Positions 1 through 10,143 of a DNA stretch of 64,000 bases are shown piece by piece (the first letter of the stretch is position 1; each line of letters opens with the position of its first letter). Below the pieces are notes generated by a model that saw only the letters and a program-made list of their open reading frames with translations, was not told the origin of the DNA and did not search any database. The stretch is from NCBI RefSeq assembly GCF_007859915.1, contig NZ_SJPM01000004.1, positions 368,881 to 432,880 on the forward strand, given 5' to 3'. This DNA is from Neorhodopirellula pilleata. Lineage in GTDB: Bacteria > Planctomycetota > Planctomycetia > Pirellulales > Pirellulaceae. The position numbers and the translations under genes are program-made.

Positions 1-1
1 T

Positions 2-310
2 CCCGGACACAGCGGGCACCTCTTTAACCAAGGCAACGGTGCCTGGATCACGCCCAAAGAAGACTGGACCCGTAACGAGCTGATGACAAACGGGCAGTGG
101 AACAAGCTGCGTGTGTTGGCCGTTGGCCCACGAATTCAAACTTGGATCAATGACAAACCGGTTGCAGATGTCACGGATAACCAAACCTACGCCGAGTACC
201 CCGAAGGCGTGATCGCCCTTCAGGTACACGGAGTCAAGAAGTCGCCCGAGCAAGCACGCCACGTATCATTTCGATCGATCAGGGTTCAAAGACTGGAATC
301 CGCTAAGTAG
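2..310 (+). CDS. 3-keto-disaccharide hydrolase domain (DUF1080), C-terminal part
   Basis: The 5' end lies outside the window; the frame is open from base 2. The visible ~102 residues carry the end of the DUF1080 jelly-roll: a WNKLRV strand, then [12 protein letters not shown] and an ALQVHG strand before the [10 protein letters not shown] ending. This matches the next gene block for block (WNRVTVM, KTWINGVPAAN, GLQIHSG, FRNIQVKEL), so the two are tandem paralogues. The family hydrolyses 3-keto-glycosides and lectin-like members bind glycans; these are usually exported. Substrate cannot be told from the fragment. Confidence 0.85.
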   Translation, partial: PGHSGHLFNQGNGAWITPKEDWTRNELMTNGQWNKLRVLAVGPRIQTWINDKPVADVTDNQTYAEYPEGVIALQVHGVKKSPEQARHVSFRSIRVQRLESAK

Positions 311-416
311 TCTGACTGGCTGACGATCGGCGTATTCGTACCGATGAGGGCTACCTACGATTGCGTAGAAATCCGTTCCACAGATCTTCGTTTACGATCA
401 ATTGAAAACACTACCT

Positions 417-1187
417 ATGAAAAACCTGATCCTCCTAACCTTTGCTATAGCCGTTTCCATGGTCGGGGCATCCGACTCCATTTCCGATGCAACCCAACTC
501 GACTACATAAGAAGTAAGTTCAAGAGGAATACGGATGCGAGCATCGAGAAGCTTAAGCAGCTTCCGATTAATACGGACTCCGAACCGGACCTCGGTGAAG
601 GATTCACGAGCTTGTATAAAGGAGATGGAGACTTGTCGGGCTGGACAGTGCTCGGCGGGAACCACTCGTTCAAGGCGTCGGGGGAAGTCATCAGAGGCAC
701 CTGTGTTAAGGGATCTCCCAACGCATTTCTATCCACAACCCGGCGGGATTATCATCATTTCATTTTCACCGTTGAGGTGAAGTGGGAAGTCGAGGGGAAT
801 ACCGGCTTGATGATTCGGGCGCAGACAAAGCCCGGGAAAAAGGAAGGAGAATCGATTGTTTTCGGTCCCCAGGTTGAAATGGAAAGCCCTTCCCAGGGAA
901 GAGGGTGGTCCGGCGGCATTTACGGTGAGAAAGCCGGTGGTTGGCACTATCCCCTCGTCCTCGACGCACACAAACCGGCCCGGAAGGCCATCATTCCCAA
1001 CGGGTGGAACCGCGTCACGGTTATGGCAAAGGGGGATACCATCAAAACTTGGATCAACGGGGTGCCGGCGGCAAATTGGAAGAATGATGAGTTCAACATG
1101 AAGGGCTTTTTCGGACTTCAGATTCATTCCGGTAAAGCAGGCACTGTCCTTTTCCGAAATATCCAGGTCAAAGAACTCCAAACCTAA
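417..1187 (+). CDS. secreted 3-keto-disaccharide hydrolase domain protein (DUF1080)
   Basis: About 256 residues. I prefer the ATG at 417 (MKNLILLTFAIAVSMVGASDS, a clear signal peptide) over the TTG at 402. After a ~40-residue linker comes one DUF1080 domain: FTSLYKGDGDLSGWTV, FTVEVKWEVEGNTGLMIRA, then KTWINGVPAANW and GLQIHSG. Known family role is cleavage of 3-ketoglucosides or binding of modified glycans in the periplasm. It lies 130 bp before a Gfo/Idh/MocA oxidoreductase, the enzyme type that makes or uses 3-keto sugars, so a joint catabolic step is likely. Function by family; substrate unknown. Confidence 0.85.
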   Translation: MKNLILLTFAIAVSMVGASDSISDATQLDYIRSKFKRNTDASIEKLKQLPINTDSEPDLGEGFTSLYKGDGDLSGWTVLGGNHSFKASGEVIRGTCVKGSPNAFLSTTRRDYHHFIFTVEVKWEVEGNTGLMIRAQTKPGKKEGESIVFGPQVEMESPSQGRGWSGGIYGEKAGGWHYPLVLDAHKPARKAIIPNGWNRVTVMAKGDTIKTWINGVPAANWKNDEFNMKGFFGLQIHSGKAGTVLFRNIQVKELQT

Positions 1188-1209
1188 ATTACATCTCCAT
1201 CTATTATGG

Positions 1210-1287
1210 AAAAGGGGTCTGACCCTTTGGAGGCGAGTCGTTATTCATTCGTTTGAGGGTATCGCCGGAGAGGGTCAGACCCCTTTT
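1210..1287. repeat. 17-bp inverted repeat, REP-like (GGGGTCTGACCC core)
   Basis: Arms at 1210-1226 and 1271-1287 are perfect 17-bp inverted copies around a 44-base loop; each arm itself has a GGGTC..GACCC half-palindrome. It sits between two co-directional genes, with no T-run that would make it an ordinary terminator. The form resembles REP/BIME repeats mobilised by RAYT transposases; a RAYT remnant is present elsewhere in this window (43.1-43.4 kb) but next to a different repeat. Confidence 0.7.
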
Positions 1288-1319
1288 CGGATAGGTTCTT
1301 AAATTACATCGCATCTATT

Positions 1320-2729
1320 ATGAAGAAAAAACATAAAATATCACTGTCTCGCCGAGACTTTGTGAAATCCTCGATCGCGTTCAACGCGGCAACAATTCTT
1401 CCATCGCATCTGGTGCTGGGACAAAAATCAAGTTCGGGCCAATTGCCGCCCAGCGAGCGGATCAATATGGCTGCGATCGGTATCGGAAACCAGGGAGGAA
1501 GTGACATATCCAGTTTATTGAACACCGGAATGGTCAATATGGTCGCGTTATGCGATGTGGACTTGAATGGTAAGCACACCAAAAAGTCCCAGGAATCCTG
1601 TCCGAATGCGAAAACGTTTACCGATTTCCGCAAAATGTTTGATGAGATGGCATCTGAAATTGATGCCGTTCTCATTGCGACGCCGGATCACTCCCACTTC
1701 AGCGCCGCAATGCTAGCCATGTCTCTTGGTAAGTCGATTTACGTCCAAAAACCACTCGCCCATACCTTTGGCCAATGCGAGCGTCTGATAGACATGGCAA
1801 AACGCTCCGGAGTGGTGACTCAAATGGGCAACCAGGGGCACTCCGGAGAAAGCTATTTCCAGTTTCAGGAGTGGATGCAAGCCGGAATCATCAAGGATAT
1901 CACTCGCATTGATGCCACCATGAACTCCGGGCGTCGTTGGCATGGCTGGGGGCAGGATTGTACCGGCTATCCGGCAGACCCGATCCCAGAAGGCATGGAT
2001 CTTGATGTTTGGTATGACAACGCCTCTGTCAATCCCATGAGCAAGAAACTGCACGCGCGAAATTGGCGTTCATGGTTTGAATACGGTTCAGGAGCCTTCG
2101 GCGATTGGGGGCCACACATTCTGGACAATTGTCACGAATTCCTCGAGCTAGGCCTGCCAACTTCGGTCGAAGCCGTCATGTTAGAGGACCACAACAAATT
2201 TGTTTTCCCGCAAGCGTCCACCATCCGCTTCAATTTTCCCGAGCGCAAAGCGATGCCACCATGTGTCCTCACATGGTACGACGGTGTTGGCAACCAACCC
2301 GAGGTTTCCGATGAACTCGGGCCACTTGCAGACGATGGGTCTCGTATGCCGTTGAAAATACCGAGCGAGGGAAAAATCCTTTACGGGAAGGATCTCACGT
2401 TCATAGGAGGTGCCAAATCAAGTCCGCTTTCTATTATCCCTAAAGAAAAATACATGGATATGCGCGACAGCTTGCCTAGATTTACCACAAAAGCCTCAGG
2501 CCACTTCGAGAACTTCCTTCTCTCCATCAAGGGAGAAGAGAAGCCACGTTCCGATTTCCGCGTTTCTGGTCCGCTCAGCCAGGTCTTCAACCTCGGAATG
2601 ATTTCCCAGCGTCTCGGCGGCACTTTTTCTTTCGATCCTGTGAAGAAGCAAATTACCGACAATGCTCAGGCTAACGCCTTGCTCGATCCGCCTCCGCGGA
2701 AAGGCTGGGAACAATTTTATCATCTTTAG
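1320..2729 (+). CDS. Gfo/Idh/MocA family oxidoreductase with Tat signal
   Basis: 469 residues. N-terminus has a Tat-type signal (SRRDFVKSS then a hydrophobic stretch, LGQKSSSGQ). The NAD(P)-binding Rossmann fold follows: INMAAIGIGNQGGSD, AEIDAVLIATPDHSH, YVQKPLAHT (the conserved E/Q-K-P segment), then the C-terminal alpha/beta domain. Planctomycete members of this exported class act on sugars or inositols using a tightly held nicotinamide cofactor. The neighbouring DUF1080 genes suggest 3-keto-glycoside chemistry. The family and Tat export are well supported; the substrate is not known. Confidence 0.9.
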   Translation: MKKKHKISLSRRDFVKSSIAFNAATILPSHLVLGQKSSSGQLPPSERINMAAIGIGNQGGSDISSLLNTGMVNMVALCDVDLNGKHTKKSQESCPNAKTFTDFRKMFDEMASEIDAVLIATPDHSHFSAAMLAMSLGKSIYVQKPLAHTFGQCERLIDMAKRSGVVTQMGNQGHSGESYFQFQEWMQAGIIKDITRIDATMNSGRRWHGWGQDCTGYPADPIPEGMDLDVWYDNASVNPMSKKLHARNWRSWFEYGSGAFGDWGPHILDNCHEFLELGLPTSVEAVMLEDHNKFVFPQASTIRFNFPERKAMPPCVLTWYDGVGNQPEVSDELGPLADDGSRMPLKIPSEGKILYGKDLTFIGGAKSSPLSIIPKEKYMDMRDSLPRFTTKASGHFENFLLSIKGEEKPRSDFRVSGPLSQVFNLGMISQRLGGTFSFDPVKKQITDNAQANALLDPPPRKGWEQFYHL

Positions 2730-2824
2730 AGTGAAAAGAATTTTACGCCTTTTCTTCTATTTCAAATGTCTGTGACGCATCCTAGCTAACCCATGCCTGA
2801 CCTCTATGGCAATCGCATCAAAAG

Positions 2825-3421
2825 TTGTGTGAACTATTCGTTTGTCCCTTGCCTTTGTCCAGGGTCGTCGCGAAAGATTCGTTGTTGAACGGATTTGTTT
2901 CACAAGGCTACAACGGAGTTTGCGATGTCGACGGCCCAAGTTTTGTCATTTCAACAGTAAAAACGGCGAGAGGATCCTATACCGATGCCGATAATTCGGA
3001 CGCTCTTCACATCGTCAGTGCTTGGGCCACTGAGCATGGTCTCACATTAGGACAAGTCGCAGTTGATTCAAAGTCTAACGAAATTATCGCGATCCCCGAA
3101 CTGCTTGATACCCTTGGTTTGACCGGCACCATTGCCAAGCTGGACGCACTGGGCAGTCAGAAATCGATCGCAGCCAAGATCATCGATGGCGGAGGTGACT
3201 ACACCTTCGCAGTGAAAGACAATCATCCCAAACTTGCGTCACTGATCGAAGAAGCCTTTCGGGATGCTCATGAGTTCGGGACGGTCGCATCGGGCTTCCG
3301 ATCCAAGTCGAGTCAGGAGAAAGGGCATGGCCGCATCGAAGAACGCACCTACTGTGTTGCCTCGGTGCCGGAATCGATGCGAACGGTTGTTGTCAATACA
3401 GGCGAACGTTGGCGGAATTAA
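2825..3421 (+). pseudogene. ISAs1-family transposase remnant
   Basis: The stretch ALHIVSAWATEHGL, QVAVDSKSNEI, IPELLDTLGLTG, DALGSQKSIAAKI and GGDYTFAVKDN is diagnostic of ISAs1-family DDE transposases. The gene is broken: the N-terminal associated domain is replaced by unrelated residues, the first catalytic Asp (normally in DGKT) is lost (STVKT), and the protein stops shortly after HGRIEER, roughly a third short of full length. No terminal inverted repeats could be recognised. A decayed insertion. Confidence 0.8.
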
Positions 3422-3695
3422 GTGCCGTATAAGCCCAAAAGAACCCACCCAATGCGATTCCGTACGCTAAGAATTGTTCAAATACGAGAAACTGGACACG
3501 GAGTTTTCTACGGATGCACTTATGAAGCAACTGCAAAGTCCGCCATCATCGGCGCACCACCGACTTGGCTATCCCATCGGAGCCGAACCCCGTTTCACCA
3601 AGCAGTGTTATGCAAAATGTATGCGTCCACAGGCGTGTGCGTCCTATGAGCATCTACCGTTCATTAATCATTGGGTCGGCGAAAAACAGTTTGCA
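3422..3695. other. intergenic stretch after ISAs1 remnant
   Basis: Short open frames here show no recognisable protein and overlap in several frames. It may be further decayed insertion-sequence DNA; I see no RNA gene, promoter or clear repeat in it. Confidence 0.4.
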
Positions 3696-4577
3696 TCACG
3701 ACCGGCAGGGGTTGGTCAGGGGGGCGATGCCTTGGATTTCGACGGTGCAGACGTCGTCGGGTTGGAGGTAGCGTGGCGGGGTTCTTGCGTCGCCCACGCC
3801 CGGCGGCGTTCCGGTGAAGATCAGGTCGCCCGGTTGCAACGTCATGAACTGACTTAGGTGCGAGATCAACGTGGGAATGTCGAAGATCAATTGCGACGTG
3901 CGGCTGTCTTGAACGGTTTCTTCGTTGAGGTGCATGCGCACCCGCACGTCACCGGGATCGCCGAACGTGTCGGCCGTGACGATGGCCGGACCGACCGGTG
4001 CGAACGTTTCGAACGACTTGCCCAACAACCATTGACCACCGGGACGACCTTTTTGCCAATCGCGGGCTGAGACGTCATGCCCGGCCGTGTAGCCGAACAC
4101 GTGACGCATGGCATTTTCGGGGGCGACGTGTCGGGCGGTCTTTCCGATAACCACGACCAACTCGGCTTCGTAATCGACCTTGTGACTGATCGAGGGCAGC
4201 TCGATCGCATGGCCATGTCCGATCAACGTGTTGTTGAACTTGCTAAAGACGACGGGTTGATCCGGCGGCTCGGCTCCGGTTTCGATCGCATGATCAAGAT
4301 AGTTCAAGCCGATGCAAATGATCTTCTCCGGCGAACCGACCGGCGGTAATAACTGGGGCGGCGCGGGTGACCACTGATCGGCGCGAGGCGTCCCGATCTC
4401 GCGAAGACGGTCGGTGTCCCACGCGAAGAGTTCGTTGCTATTTGCTAGCAAATGTTCTTGTTGATCCGAGAGCAGTTCGGCGAGCGGGCAGACTCGTGGC
4501 GCGTCGGGATTTGTCGCGTCGAAGAGGGCCAAGCGGGGTTGATTGTTCGCATCGAGGTAGCGGCAAAAGGCGGTCAT
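3696..4577 (-). CDS. fumarylacetoacetate hydrolase family protein
   Basis: 293 residues from the ATG at 4577 (MTAFCRYLD); the frame is open to 4655 but the earlier part looks like leader. The FAH C-terminal domain is clear: [28 protein letters not shown] (the metal-binding E-x-E pattern), [26 protein letters not shown] and [16 protein letters not shown]. Family members are Mg-dependent hydrolases, isomerases or decarboxylases of 2-oxo-acids, for example 2,4-diketo-3-deoxy sugar acid hydrolase. It is divergent from the sugar isomerase at 4796, so a sugar-acid pathway is plausible; exact reaction unknown. Confidence 0.9.
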   Translation of the reverse strand: MTAFCRYLDANNQPRLALFDATNPDAPRVCPLAELLSDQQEHLLANSNELFAWDTDRLREIGTPRADQWSPAPPQLLPPVGSPEKIICIGLNYLDHAIETGAEPPDQPVVFSKFNNTLIGHGHAIELPSISHKVDYEAELVVVIGKTARHVAPENAMRHVFGYTAGHDVSARDWQKGRPGGQWLLGKSFETFAPVGPAIVTADTFGDPGDVRVRMHLNEETVQDSRTSQLIFDIPTLISHLSQFMTLQPGDLIFTGTPPGVGDARTPPRYLQPDDVCTVEIQGIAPLTNPCRS

Positions 4578-4795
4578 GAGGGTTCGGGTCCTTGGCATGA
4601 AAAATGAAAAATTTCTGATCGGCTTTTTACGGTGTGATTCGAAATGCAAGACCAACTTAGCATAAAAGAAATCTTTACACTCGGCGTGCCGATCGGCATA
4701 CTCGCGTTCGACATCGACTCGCTGATTTGCTTCGTCGGCTTAGTCGTTGAAAGCTCGTTATTGTTCTTCGGATTCTTCGCGTCAGTGCTTCGTTC

Positions 4796-5608
4796 ATGAA
4801 TACCATCGCGGTCAATCAGCTATCCACGATCCGTTGGGAACTCGGAGAAGACGCCCAAGCGTATGCCGCCCATGGCTTTCAAGGAATCGGGTTGTTTCGC
4901 CCCAAGGTCGAAGACTTTGGCATCGAACGATGCGTCGAACTGTTGACCGAATTGAACCTGTCGGTCACGTCGTTGAGTTGGGCGGGTGGTTTTACCGGCA
5001 GCGATGGTCGCGGATTCGATGATGCGGTTCGCGACGCGATGGGAGCGGTGACCGACGCAGCCAACTTGCGAGCCCAAACGTTGATCGTCCTGGCAGGCGG
5101 TCGCAACAACCACATTCAAAAGCACGCGCGGCGCACGCTGTGTGAGGCGCTCGCCAAGATCTCGATCGTTGCCGAAGAGTTCGGGGTACGATTGTCGCTC
5201 GAACCGTTTCATCCAGGATGTGGCAGCGAGTGGTCGTTCATCCACGATTTGGAATCGACGCTGAATATCTTGGACTGCGTTGGCAGTCCGAACCTAGGCT
5301 TGGTACTCGATACCTATCATGTCGGCATGGACGACGAAATCTTAGGATGGTTGCCGCATGTTTGTGAGCATCTGCATTTGTTGCAATTGGGTGATGGTCG
5401 CCACAGTCCGCTTGGCGAGATGAATCGTTGTTTGCTCGGCGAAGGATGCGTGCCGATCGAATCGATCGTGCATTCCTTGCTCGAGCAGGGATACCAAGGA
5501 CCCATCGAAGCGGAAGTGATCGGCGAAGACGTCGAGCCGTTGGCGTACGAACAAGTGCTCGATCACACGCGGGAATACTTGGATCAGTTTACCGGGTCGC
5601 AGGTTTAA
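4796..5608 (+). CDS. sugar phosphate isomerase/epimerase (TIM barrel)
   Basis: 270 residues beginning MNTIAVNQLSTIRWELG. It has the AP-endonuclease-2-like TIM barrel: GFQGIGLFRPKV, LIVLAGGRN, RLSLEPFHP (metal Glu), LGLVLDTYHVGMD (Asp and His), LHLLQLGDG and GPIEAEVIGED (final Glu). These metal ligands are all present, so it is probably active. Families of this kind isomerise keto-sugars or act in inositol catabolism. It is divergent from the FAH gene with ~220 bp between starts, which likely holds both promoters. Confidence 0.88.
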   Translation: MNTIAVNQLSTIRWELGEDAQAYAAHGFQGIGLFRPKVEDFGIERCVELLTELNLSVTSLSWAGGFTGSDGRGFDDAVRDAMGAVTDAANLRAQTLIVLAGGRNNHIQKHARRTLCEALAKISIVAEEFGVRLSLEPFHPGCGSEWSFIHDLESTLNILDCVGSPNLGLVLDTYHVGMDDEILGWLPHVCEHLHLLQLGDGRHSPLGEMNRCLLGEGCVPIESIVHSLLEQGYQGPIEAEVIGEDVEPLAYEQVLDHTREYLDQFTGSQV

Positions 5609-5746
5609 TCGCATTGGATTAGCGAAGCGATGGTAGAGAAAGTAGCCAAGACTCAATGACTCACTAATGCTATGTCTAGATTCAACTTTAGGGTTGGCAA
5701 CATTGGCCGTTTGGACGCTAGCCCCGGTTTATGCGACGGAACCGTG

Positions 5747-5875
5747 GCTAGCGGGCTGTTGATTTAGTCCTCATCGAAACCCGAAGCGTGAGCGAGGGAT
5801 ACATACAAAGGACTTAATGGTGATGAATCCCTCGCTTACGCTTCGGGTTACGATTAAATTAACACGCCGCTAGCG
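5747..5875. repeat. dispersed nested-hairpin repeat, family 1 (copy A)
   Basis: Outer arms GCTAGCGGgcTGTTgATTTA and TAAATtAACAcgCCGCTAGC flank inner arms CCCGAAGCGTGAGCGAGGGAT and ATCCCTCGCTTACGCTTCGGG. The whole folds as one long interrupted hairpin between convergent genes. Related copies occur at 19.2, 47.3, 51.4 and 59.7 kb. The rest of the 5609-5914 gap holds a CGTTAGCCCCGG-like stretch related to family 2 and no gene. Confidence 0.8.
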
Positions 5876-5914
5876 CCAAAACGGCTAGTCCTAAAATTGA
5901 AGTTGGACAAAGCA

Positions 5915-7477
5915 CTAATTGTTGGATGCTTCTTTGATCTGCTGCAGCAACGTTCGCATTCGTGTCACTCGTTCGGGATGTTCCAGAGCAACGTTGTTTT
6001 GTTCGGCCAGGTCGGTTGAGAGGTCGTACAACTGCGAAGTGGGTCCGCGATCAACCGGTTGGACACGATTGGGTTGACTGAAACCGCTCGAACCGAGTCG
6101 CTCGATCCATTTCCAGTTTTCATCGCGGACCGAGAGGGCGCCTCCGCCGCTGGTCAAGGCCATCGTGTCGCGGCACTCGCCGCATGTCGTTTCCGGATCC
6201 AACAGCGCCGGTAGGAAACTCGCGCTATCGATCGCATGAGGATCGTCTTGGATGGATTGATGGGTGATGTCGGCAAACGTGGCTAGGACATCAGTGAAAC
6301 AAACCATTTGATCCGAGACACTGCCGGGGCGAACATTTCCAGGCCAGCGTACAAGGAATGGCATCCGGTGACCGGCTTCCCACGCGTCGCCTTTCATGCC
6401 ACGCAGAGAACCGCAACTGTCGTGGCCAAACTTATCAACGTCGTTGTCGTACCAGACCGGCCCGTTGTCGCTTGTGAAGATGATGAGCGTGTTGTCGTTC
6501 ATGCGGGCCTGCGTTAAACGATCGACGATGCGTCCGACCATCGCATCGACCATCATCACAAAGTCGCCATAAAGTCCGACATCGCTTGAACCTTGAAACT
6601 TGCTCGACGGCAGCCAAGGCGTGTGCGGGGCGGGCAACGCGACATAAAGAAACAGCGGCTCTTGCGAATCGGGTTTTGTTGAATCCGATTTCGTTGAATC
6701 GGATTTCGCGGCATGTCGATCGATCACGGCGACCGCTTCGTCGGTGAACGTGGGCAGCACGTCATCGAGTTTCAGGTCAGGTGCAATTCCACCTGCGCGC
6801 CAAAATTCACCTTGGATCGGCGACCACCCATCGGTTTGATTGGCTTCAATCGCATCAGTGGGTGGTTGAACCGCCCGATCGCCTCGGATGTAAAAATACG
6901 GTGGAATGTCCGTCGATGCGCGGATTCCGAAGAACTCGTCAAACCCCACATCGACGGGGCCGCCAGGCAGAGGCTTGTCGTACCCGTTCTCGGCAAATCC
7001 CAAGTGCCACTTCCCCACCATCGCGGTGTGGTATCCGGCGGACTTCAGTAGCGACGCGATCGTTGTTTGACCCTGGTCGATCAACGGATGTTTCGGCCAG
7101 CGGCTAACGTCCGTGCGGAAGGGATATCGCCCCGTCAACAGCCCGTAACGCGACATGTGGCACAGCGGACCGGGAGCGTGCGCATCGGTGAATCGCATTC
7201 CTTGGGCGGCCAATTCATTGATCGCGGGAGTCTCGATTTTAGACTCGGGGTTGTAGCACTTCGCATCGCCGTAACCCATGTCGTCGACCAGAATCAACAC
7301 GATATTCGGCTGGCCTGATGCTTCATCGCGTGAGGCTGCGGGGTCAGCGGCGGACGTGTGATTCGCTGGGAAACCGGCTAAACGAGGTAGAACCACGATC
7401 AATTGGGGCACGAAAACGCCCAAAAGAGCGAGTTGAAGGAAGAAACGGGGACTGCCGATACATTTACGTGGTCTCAT
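5915..7477 (-). CDS. sulfatase with unusual C-H-M-S-R signature
   Basis: About 520 residues from the ATG at 7477, which has AGGA about 8 bases upstream and gives a signal peptide/anchor (RFFLQLALLGVFVPQLIVVL); a GTG further up at 7549 is less likely. Type I sulfatase fold: NIVLILVDDMGYGD (metal Asp pair), GPLCHMSRYGLLTGRYP, VGKWHLGF, IIFTSDNGPVWYD. The formylglycine signature is normally C-x-P-x-R; here Pro is Met. The Cys and Arg remain, so it may still be converted. Probable role is desulfation of marine polysaccharides outside the cytoplasm. Confidence 0.9.
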   Translation of the reverse strand: MRPRKCIGSPRFFLQLALLGVFVPQLIVVLPRLAGFPANHTSAADPAASRDEASGQPNIVLILVDDMGYGDAKCYNPESKIETPAINELAAQGMRFTDAHAPGPLCHMSRYGLLTGRYPFRTDVSRWPKHPLIDQGQTTIASLLKSAGYHTAMVGKWHLGFAENGYDKPLPGGPVDVGFDEFFGIRASTDIPPYFYIRGDRAVQPPTDAIEANQTDGWSPIQGEFWRAGGIAPDLKLDDVLPTFTDEAVAVIDRHAAKSDSTKSDSTKPDSQEPLFLYVALPAPHTPWLPSSKFQGSSDVGLYGDFVMMVDAMVGRIVDRLTQARMNDNTLIIFTSDNGPVWYDNDVDKFGHDSCGSLRGMKGDAWEAGHRMPFLVRWPGNVRPGSVSDQMVCFTDVLATFADITHQSIQDDPHAIDSASFLPALLDPETTCGECRDTMALTSGGGALSVRDENWKWIERLGSSGFSQPNRVQPVDRGPTSQLYDLSTDLAEQNNVALEHPERVTRMRTLLQQIKEASNN

Positions 7478-7624
7478 TCTTGATCCTGGTATCGATTTCG
7501 CTGACAAAAAGATGGCAAACTGGTGATTCGAGTTGGCGAAAATCGCCACTTTTTGTCATAAGTATACCGAAACTCTCACTACCGCCGGCCGACCACGCTT
7601 CCTTTCATCCGAAAGCAAACACCT

Positions 7625-10132
7625 ATGTCCAACACGTTGACCGACCCCACTGATTCTGCCTCGCACGACGATCTCGAGTCGTTAGGACTGCTAGATCTTC
7701 CCTCCGAATTGAAGCGACATCTGACGATCACACTCGGGCACCGCAACGACATCCAACGCAGCCAGAACGAATCAGATCAGCGTTACCTGTACCGAGCGCT
7801 GGCGATCGCCGTACGCGACCGTTTGGTGCCGACGTGGCAAGAGACATGGTCGCGGATGAACGCGAGCGACGACCGCAAGGTCTATTACTTGTCGCTCGAA
7901 TTCCTGATCGGCCGCTCGCTCACCAACGCGATCCAGAACCTCGACCTCGACGACGACGTTCATGAAGCGTTGCACCGCTACGGTACTGAACTCGAACAGA
8001 TCGCCGATCGCGAACACGATGCCGGATTGGGCAACGGTGGTTTGGGTCGTTTGGCGGCTTGTTTCCTCGACAGTTGCTCGAACTTGCAATTGCCGGTCAT
8101 CGGTTACGGCATCCGCTACGAGTACGGCATGTTCCACCAGCACATCGAGCACGGCCGTCAAGTCGAAGACCCCGATCACTGGCTGCGTGACGGCAACCCG
8201 TGGGAGATCGAACGGGCCGAGAATACTCGCCGGATTCGCTTCTACGGTCGCGTCGAGAACTACTACGACGACAAAGGCACGATGCGACCACGTTGGGTCG
8301 AATCGCACGACGTGCTCGCCGTTCCCTTCGACATGCCGATTCCCGGTTATCGCAATGAGACCGTCAACACCTTGCGACTATGGAAAGCCTCGACGACGGA
8401 TGTTTTTAACCTTCGCGAGTTCAACGCGGGCAGTTATCCCGAAGCGGTCGCGGCAAAGAACGATGCCGAACAAATTTCGATGGTCTTGTATCCCAACGAC
8501 GCCAGCGAGAACGGCAAGGAGTTACGACTGAAGCAACAGTACTTCCTCGTTTCGGCGTCGCTGCAAGACGTCATCGAACGTTGGGTCGAAAAGAACGGCG
8601 AAGACTTCTCCGAGTTTGGCCAAAAGAACTGTTTCCAACTCAACGACACGCACCCGGCCTGTGCCGTTCCTGAATTGATGCGTTTGTTGATGGACGAGCA
8701 CGGATTGGAGTGGGATGAGGCATGGGAAGTCACGACCCGTTGCATGGCATACACCAATCACACGTTATTGCCCGAAGCGCTTGAACGTTGGTCGGTGGGT
8801 TTGTTCAGCCGTTTGTTGCCGCGATTGCTCGACATCATTTACGAGATCAACGCCCGATTCTTGAAGGTCGTCGACCAGCAATGGCCGGGTGACATCGAGA
8901 TGCGGCGTGAGATGTCCTTGATCGAAGAAGGCGACAACCCGCACATCCGGATGGCTTATCTTGCCATCGTCGGTAGTTTCTCGGTCAACGGTGTTGCCGG
9001 ATTGCACACGCAATTGCTCGAAAGCGGTCTGTTCAAAAACTTCCACACATTGTGGCCCCGCAAGTTCAACAACAAAACTAACGGGGTGACGCAGCGACGT
9101 TGGTTGTCGCACTGCAATCCCGGTTTGCGGGAACTGCTCAACGAGACCGTCGGAGAAGGTTGGCAGAACGATCTGACCAAGATCCGTGATTTGGCACCTC
9201 ACGCGACCGACGCGGCGTTCCGAGATCGTTGGCAAGACATCAAGCTCGCCAACAAAAAACGACTCGCCGACTTGGTGTTCAAGAACACGGGCGTGCAGTT
9301 CGACACCTCGTTCATGTTCGACGTTCAAGTCAAACGGATTCACGAGTACAAGCGTCAATTGCTCAATGTCTTGCACGTGATCCATCTTTATGACCGGATT
9401 CAACGTGGCGATACCGCCGGTATGGTGCCACGATGCGTGTTGATCGGTGGCAAGGCAGCACCGGGGTATCACGTTGCCAAATTGATCGTCAAGTTGATCA
9501 ACGACGTTGCGGGCGTGGTCAACGCCGACCCGAAATGTCATGACCTGTTGAAGATGGTGTTCTTCCCGAACTACCGTGTCTCGTCGATGGAGATTATTTG
9601 TCCGGCGACGGAATTGTCCGAGCAGATTTCCACGGCGGGCAAAGAAGCCTCCGGTACCGGAAATATGAAGTTCATGATGAACGGCTCTTTAACAATCGGG
9701 ACGCTCGACGGAGCCAACATCGAGATCCGTGAAAATGCCGGCGAAGAAAACTTCTTCCTGTTCGGTCTCGATGCGGAGGAAGTTACCGAGTTGAAAAAGG
9801 ACTACCGCCCCAACGAAATCATTTCGGCAGACGAAGACATCACTCGTTTGATGAGTGTCTTGGAAAGCGGCACGTTCAACCCGACCAACCCCGGCTTGTT
9901 TGATTTGCTGACCGGCGGTTTGCGAAGTCCTCATGACCCGTGGGTGACGATCGCAGACTTGCGGAGCTACATCGATGCCCAGGCGACGGTTGCCAAGACG
10001 TATCTCGATAAGGACCGTTGGAACGAGATGAGCATCTTGAACACGGCCGGCAGCGGTTGGTTCAGTAGCGACCGAACGATCCAGCAATACGCCCAAGACA
10101 TCTGGGACGTGCGAGCGTTGCCGTCGAAGTAG
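7625..10132 (+). CDS. glgP: glycogen/starch/alpha-glucan phosphorylase
   Basis: 835 residues, full length for GT35. It releases glucose-1-phosphate from alpha-1,4-glucans in the cytoplasm. Seen: [44 protein letters not shown] near the N-terminus; [12 protein letters not shown] and the PLP-lysine segment [19 protein letters not shown] near the C-terminus, followed by [13 protein letters not shown] at 7625. trhO starts 11 bases downstream, so the two may share a transcript. Confidence 0.97.
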   Translation: MSNTLTDPTDSASHDDLESLGLLDLPSELKRHLTITLGHRNDIQRSQNESDQRYLYRALAIAVRDRLVPTWQETWSRMNASDDRKVYYLSLEFLIGRSLTNAIQNLDLDDDVHEALHRYGTELEQIADREHDAGLGNGGLGRLAACFLDSCSNLQLPVIGYGIRYEYGMFHQHIEHGRQVEDPDHWLRDGNPWEIERAENTRRIRFYGRVENYYDDKGTMRPRWVESHDVLAVPFDMPIPGYRNETVNTLRLWKASTTDVFNLREFNAGSYPEAVAAKNDAEQISMVLYPNDASENGKELRLKQQYFLVSASLQDVIERWVEKNGEDFSEFGQKNCFQLNDTHPACAVPELMRLLMDEHGLEWDEAWEVTTRCMAYTNHTLLPEALERWSVGLFSRLLPRLLDIIYEINARFLKVVDQQWPGDIEMRREMSLIEEGDNPHIRMAYLAIVGSFSVNGVAGLHTQLLESGLFKNFHTLWPRKFNNKTNGVTQRRWLSHCNPGLRELLNETVGEGWQNDLTKIRDLAPHATDAAFRDRWQDIKLANKKRLADLVFKNTGVQFDTSFMFDVQVKRIHEYKRQLLNVLHVIHLYDRIQRGDTAGMVPRCVLIGGKAAPGYHVAKLIVKLINDVAGVVNADPKCHDLLKMVFFPNYRVSSMEIICPATELSEQISTAGKEASGTGNMKFMMNGSLTIGTLDGANIEIRENAGEENFFLFGLDAEEVTELKKDYRPNEIISADEDITRLMSVLESGTFNPTNPGLFDLLTGGLRSPHDPWVTIADLRSYIDAQATVAKTYLDKDRWNEMSILNTAGSGWFSSDRTIQQYAQDIWDVRALPSK

Positions 10133-10143
10133 CGAGTGAAACC

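Noticed and set aside
729..1181. 150-codon minus-strand frame under the DUF1080 gene
   Set aside because: Antisense shadow; no motif.
8765..9541. 258-codon minus-strand frame inside glycogen phosphorylase
   Set aside because: Antisense shadow without motif or ribosome site.
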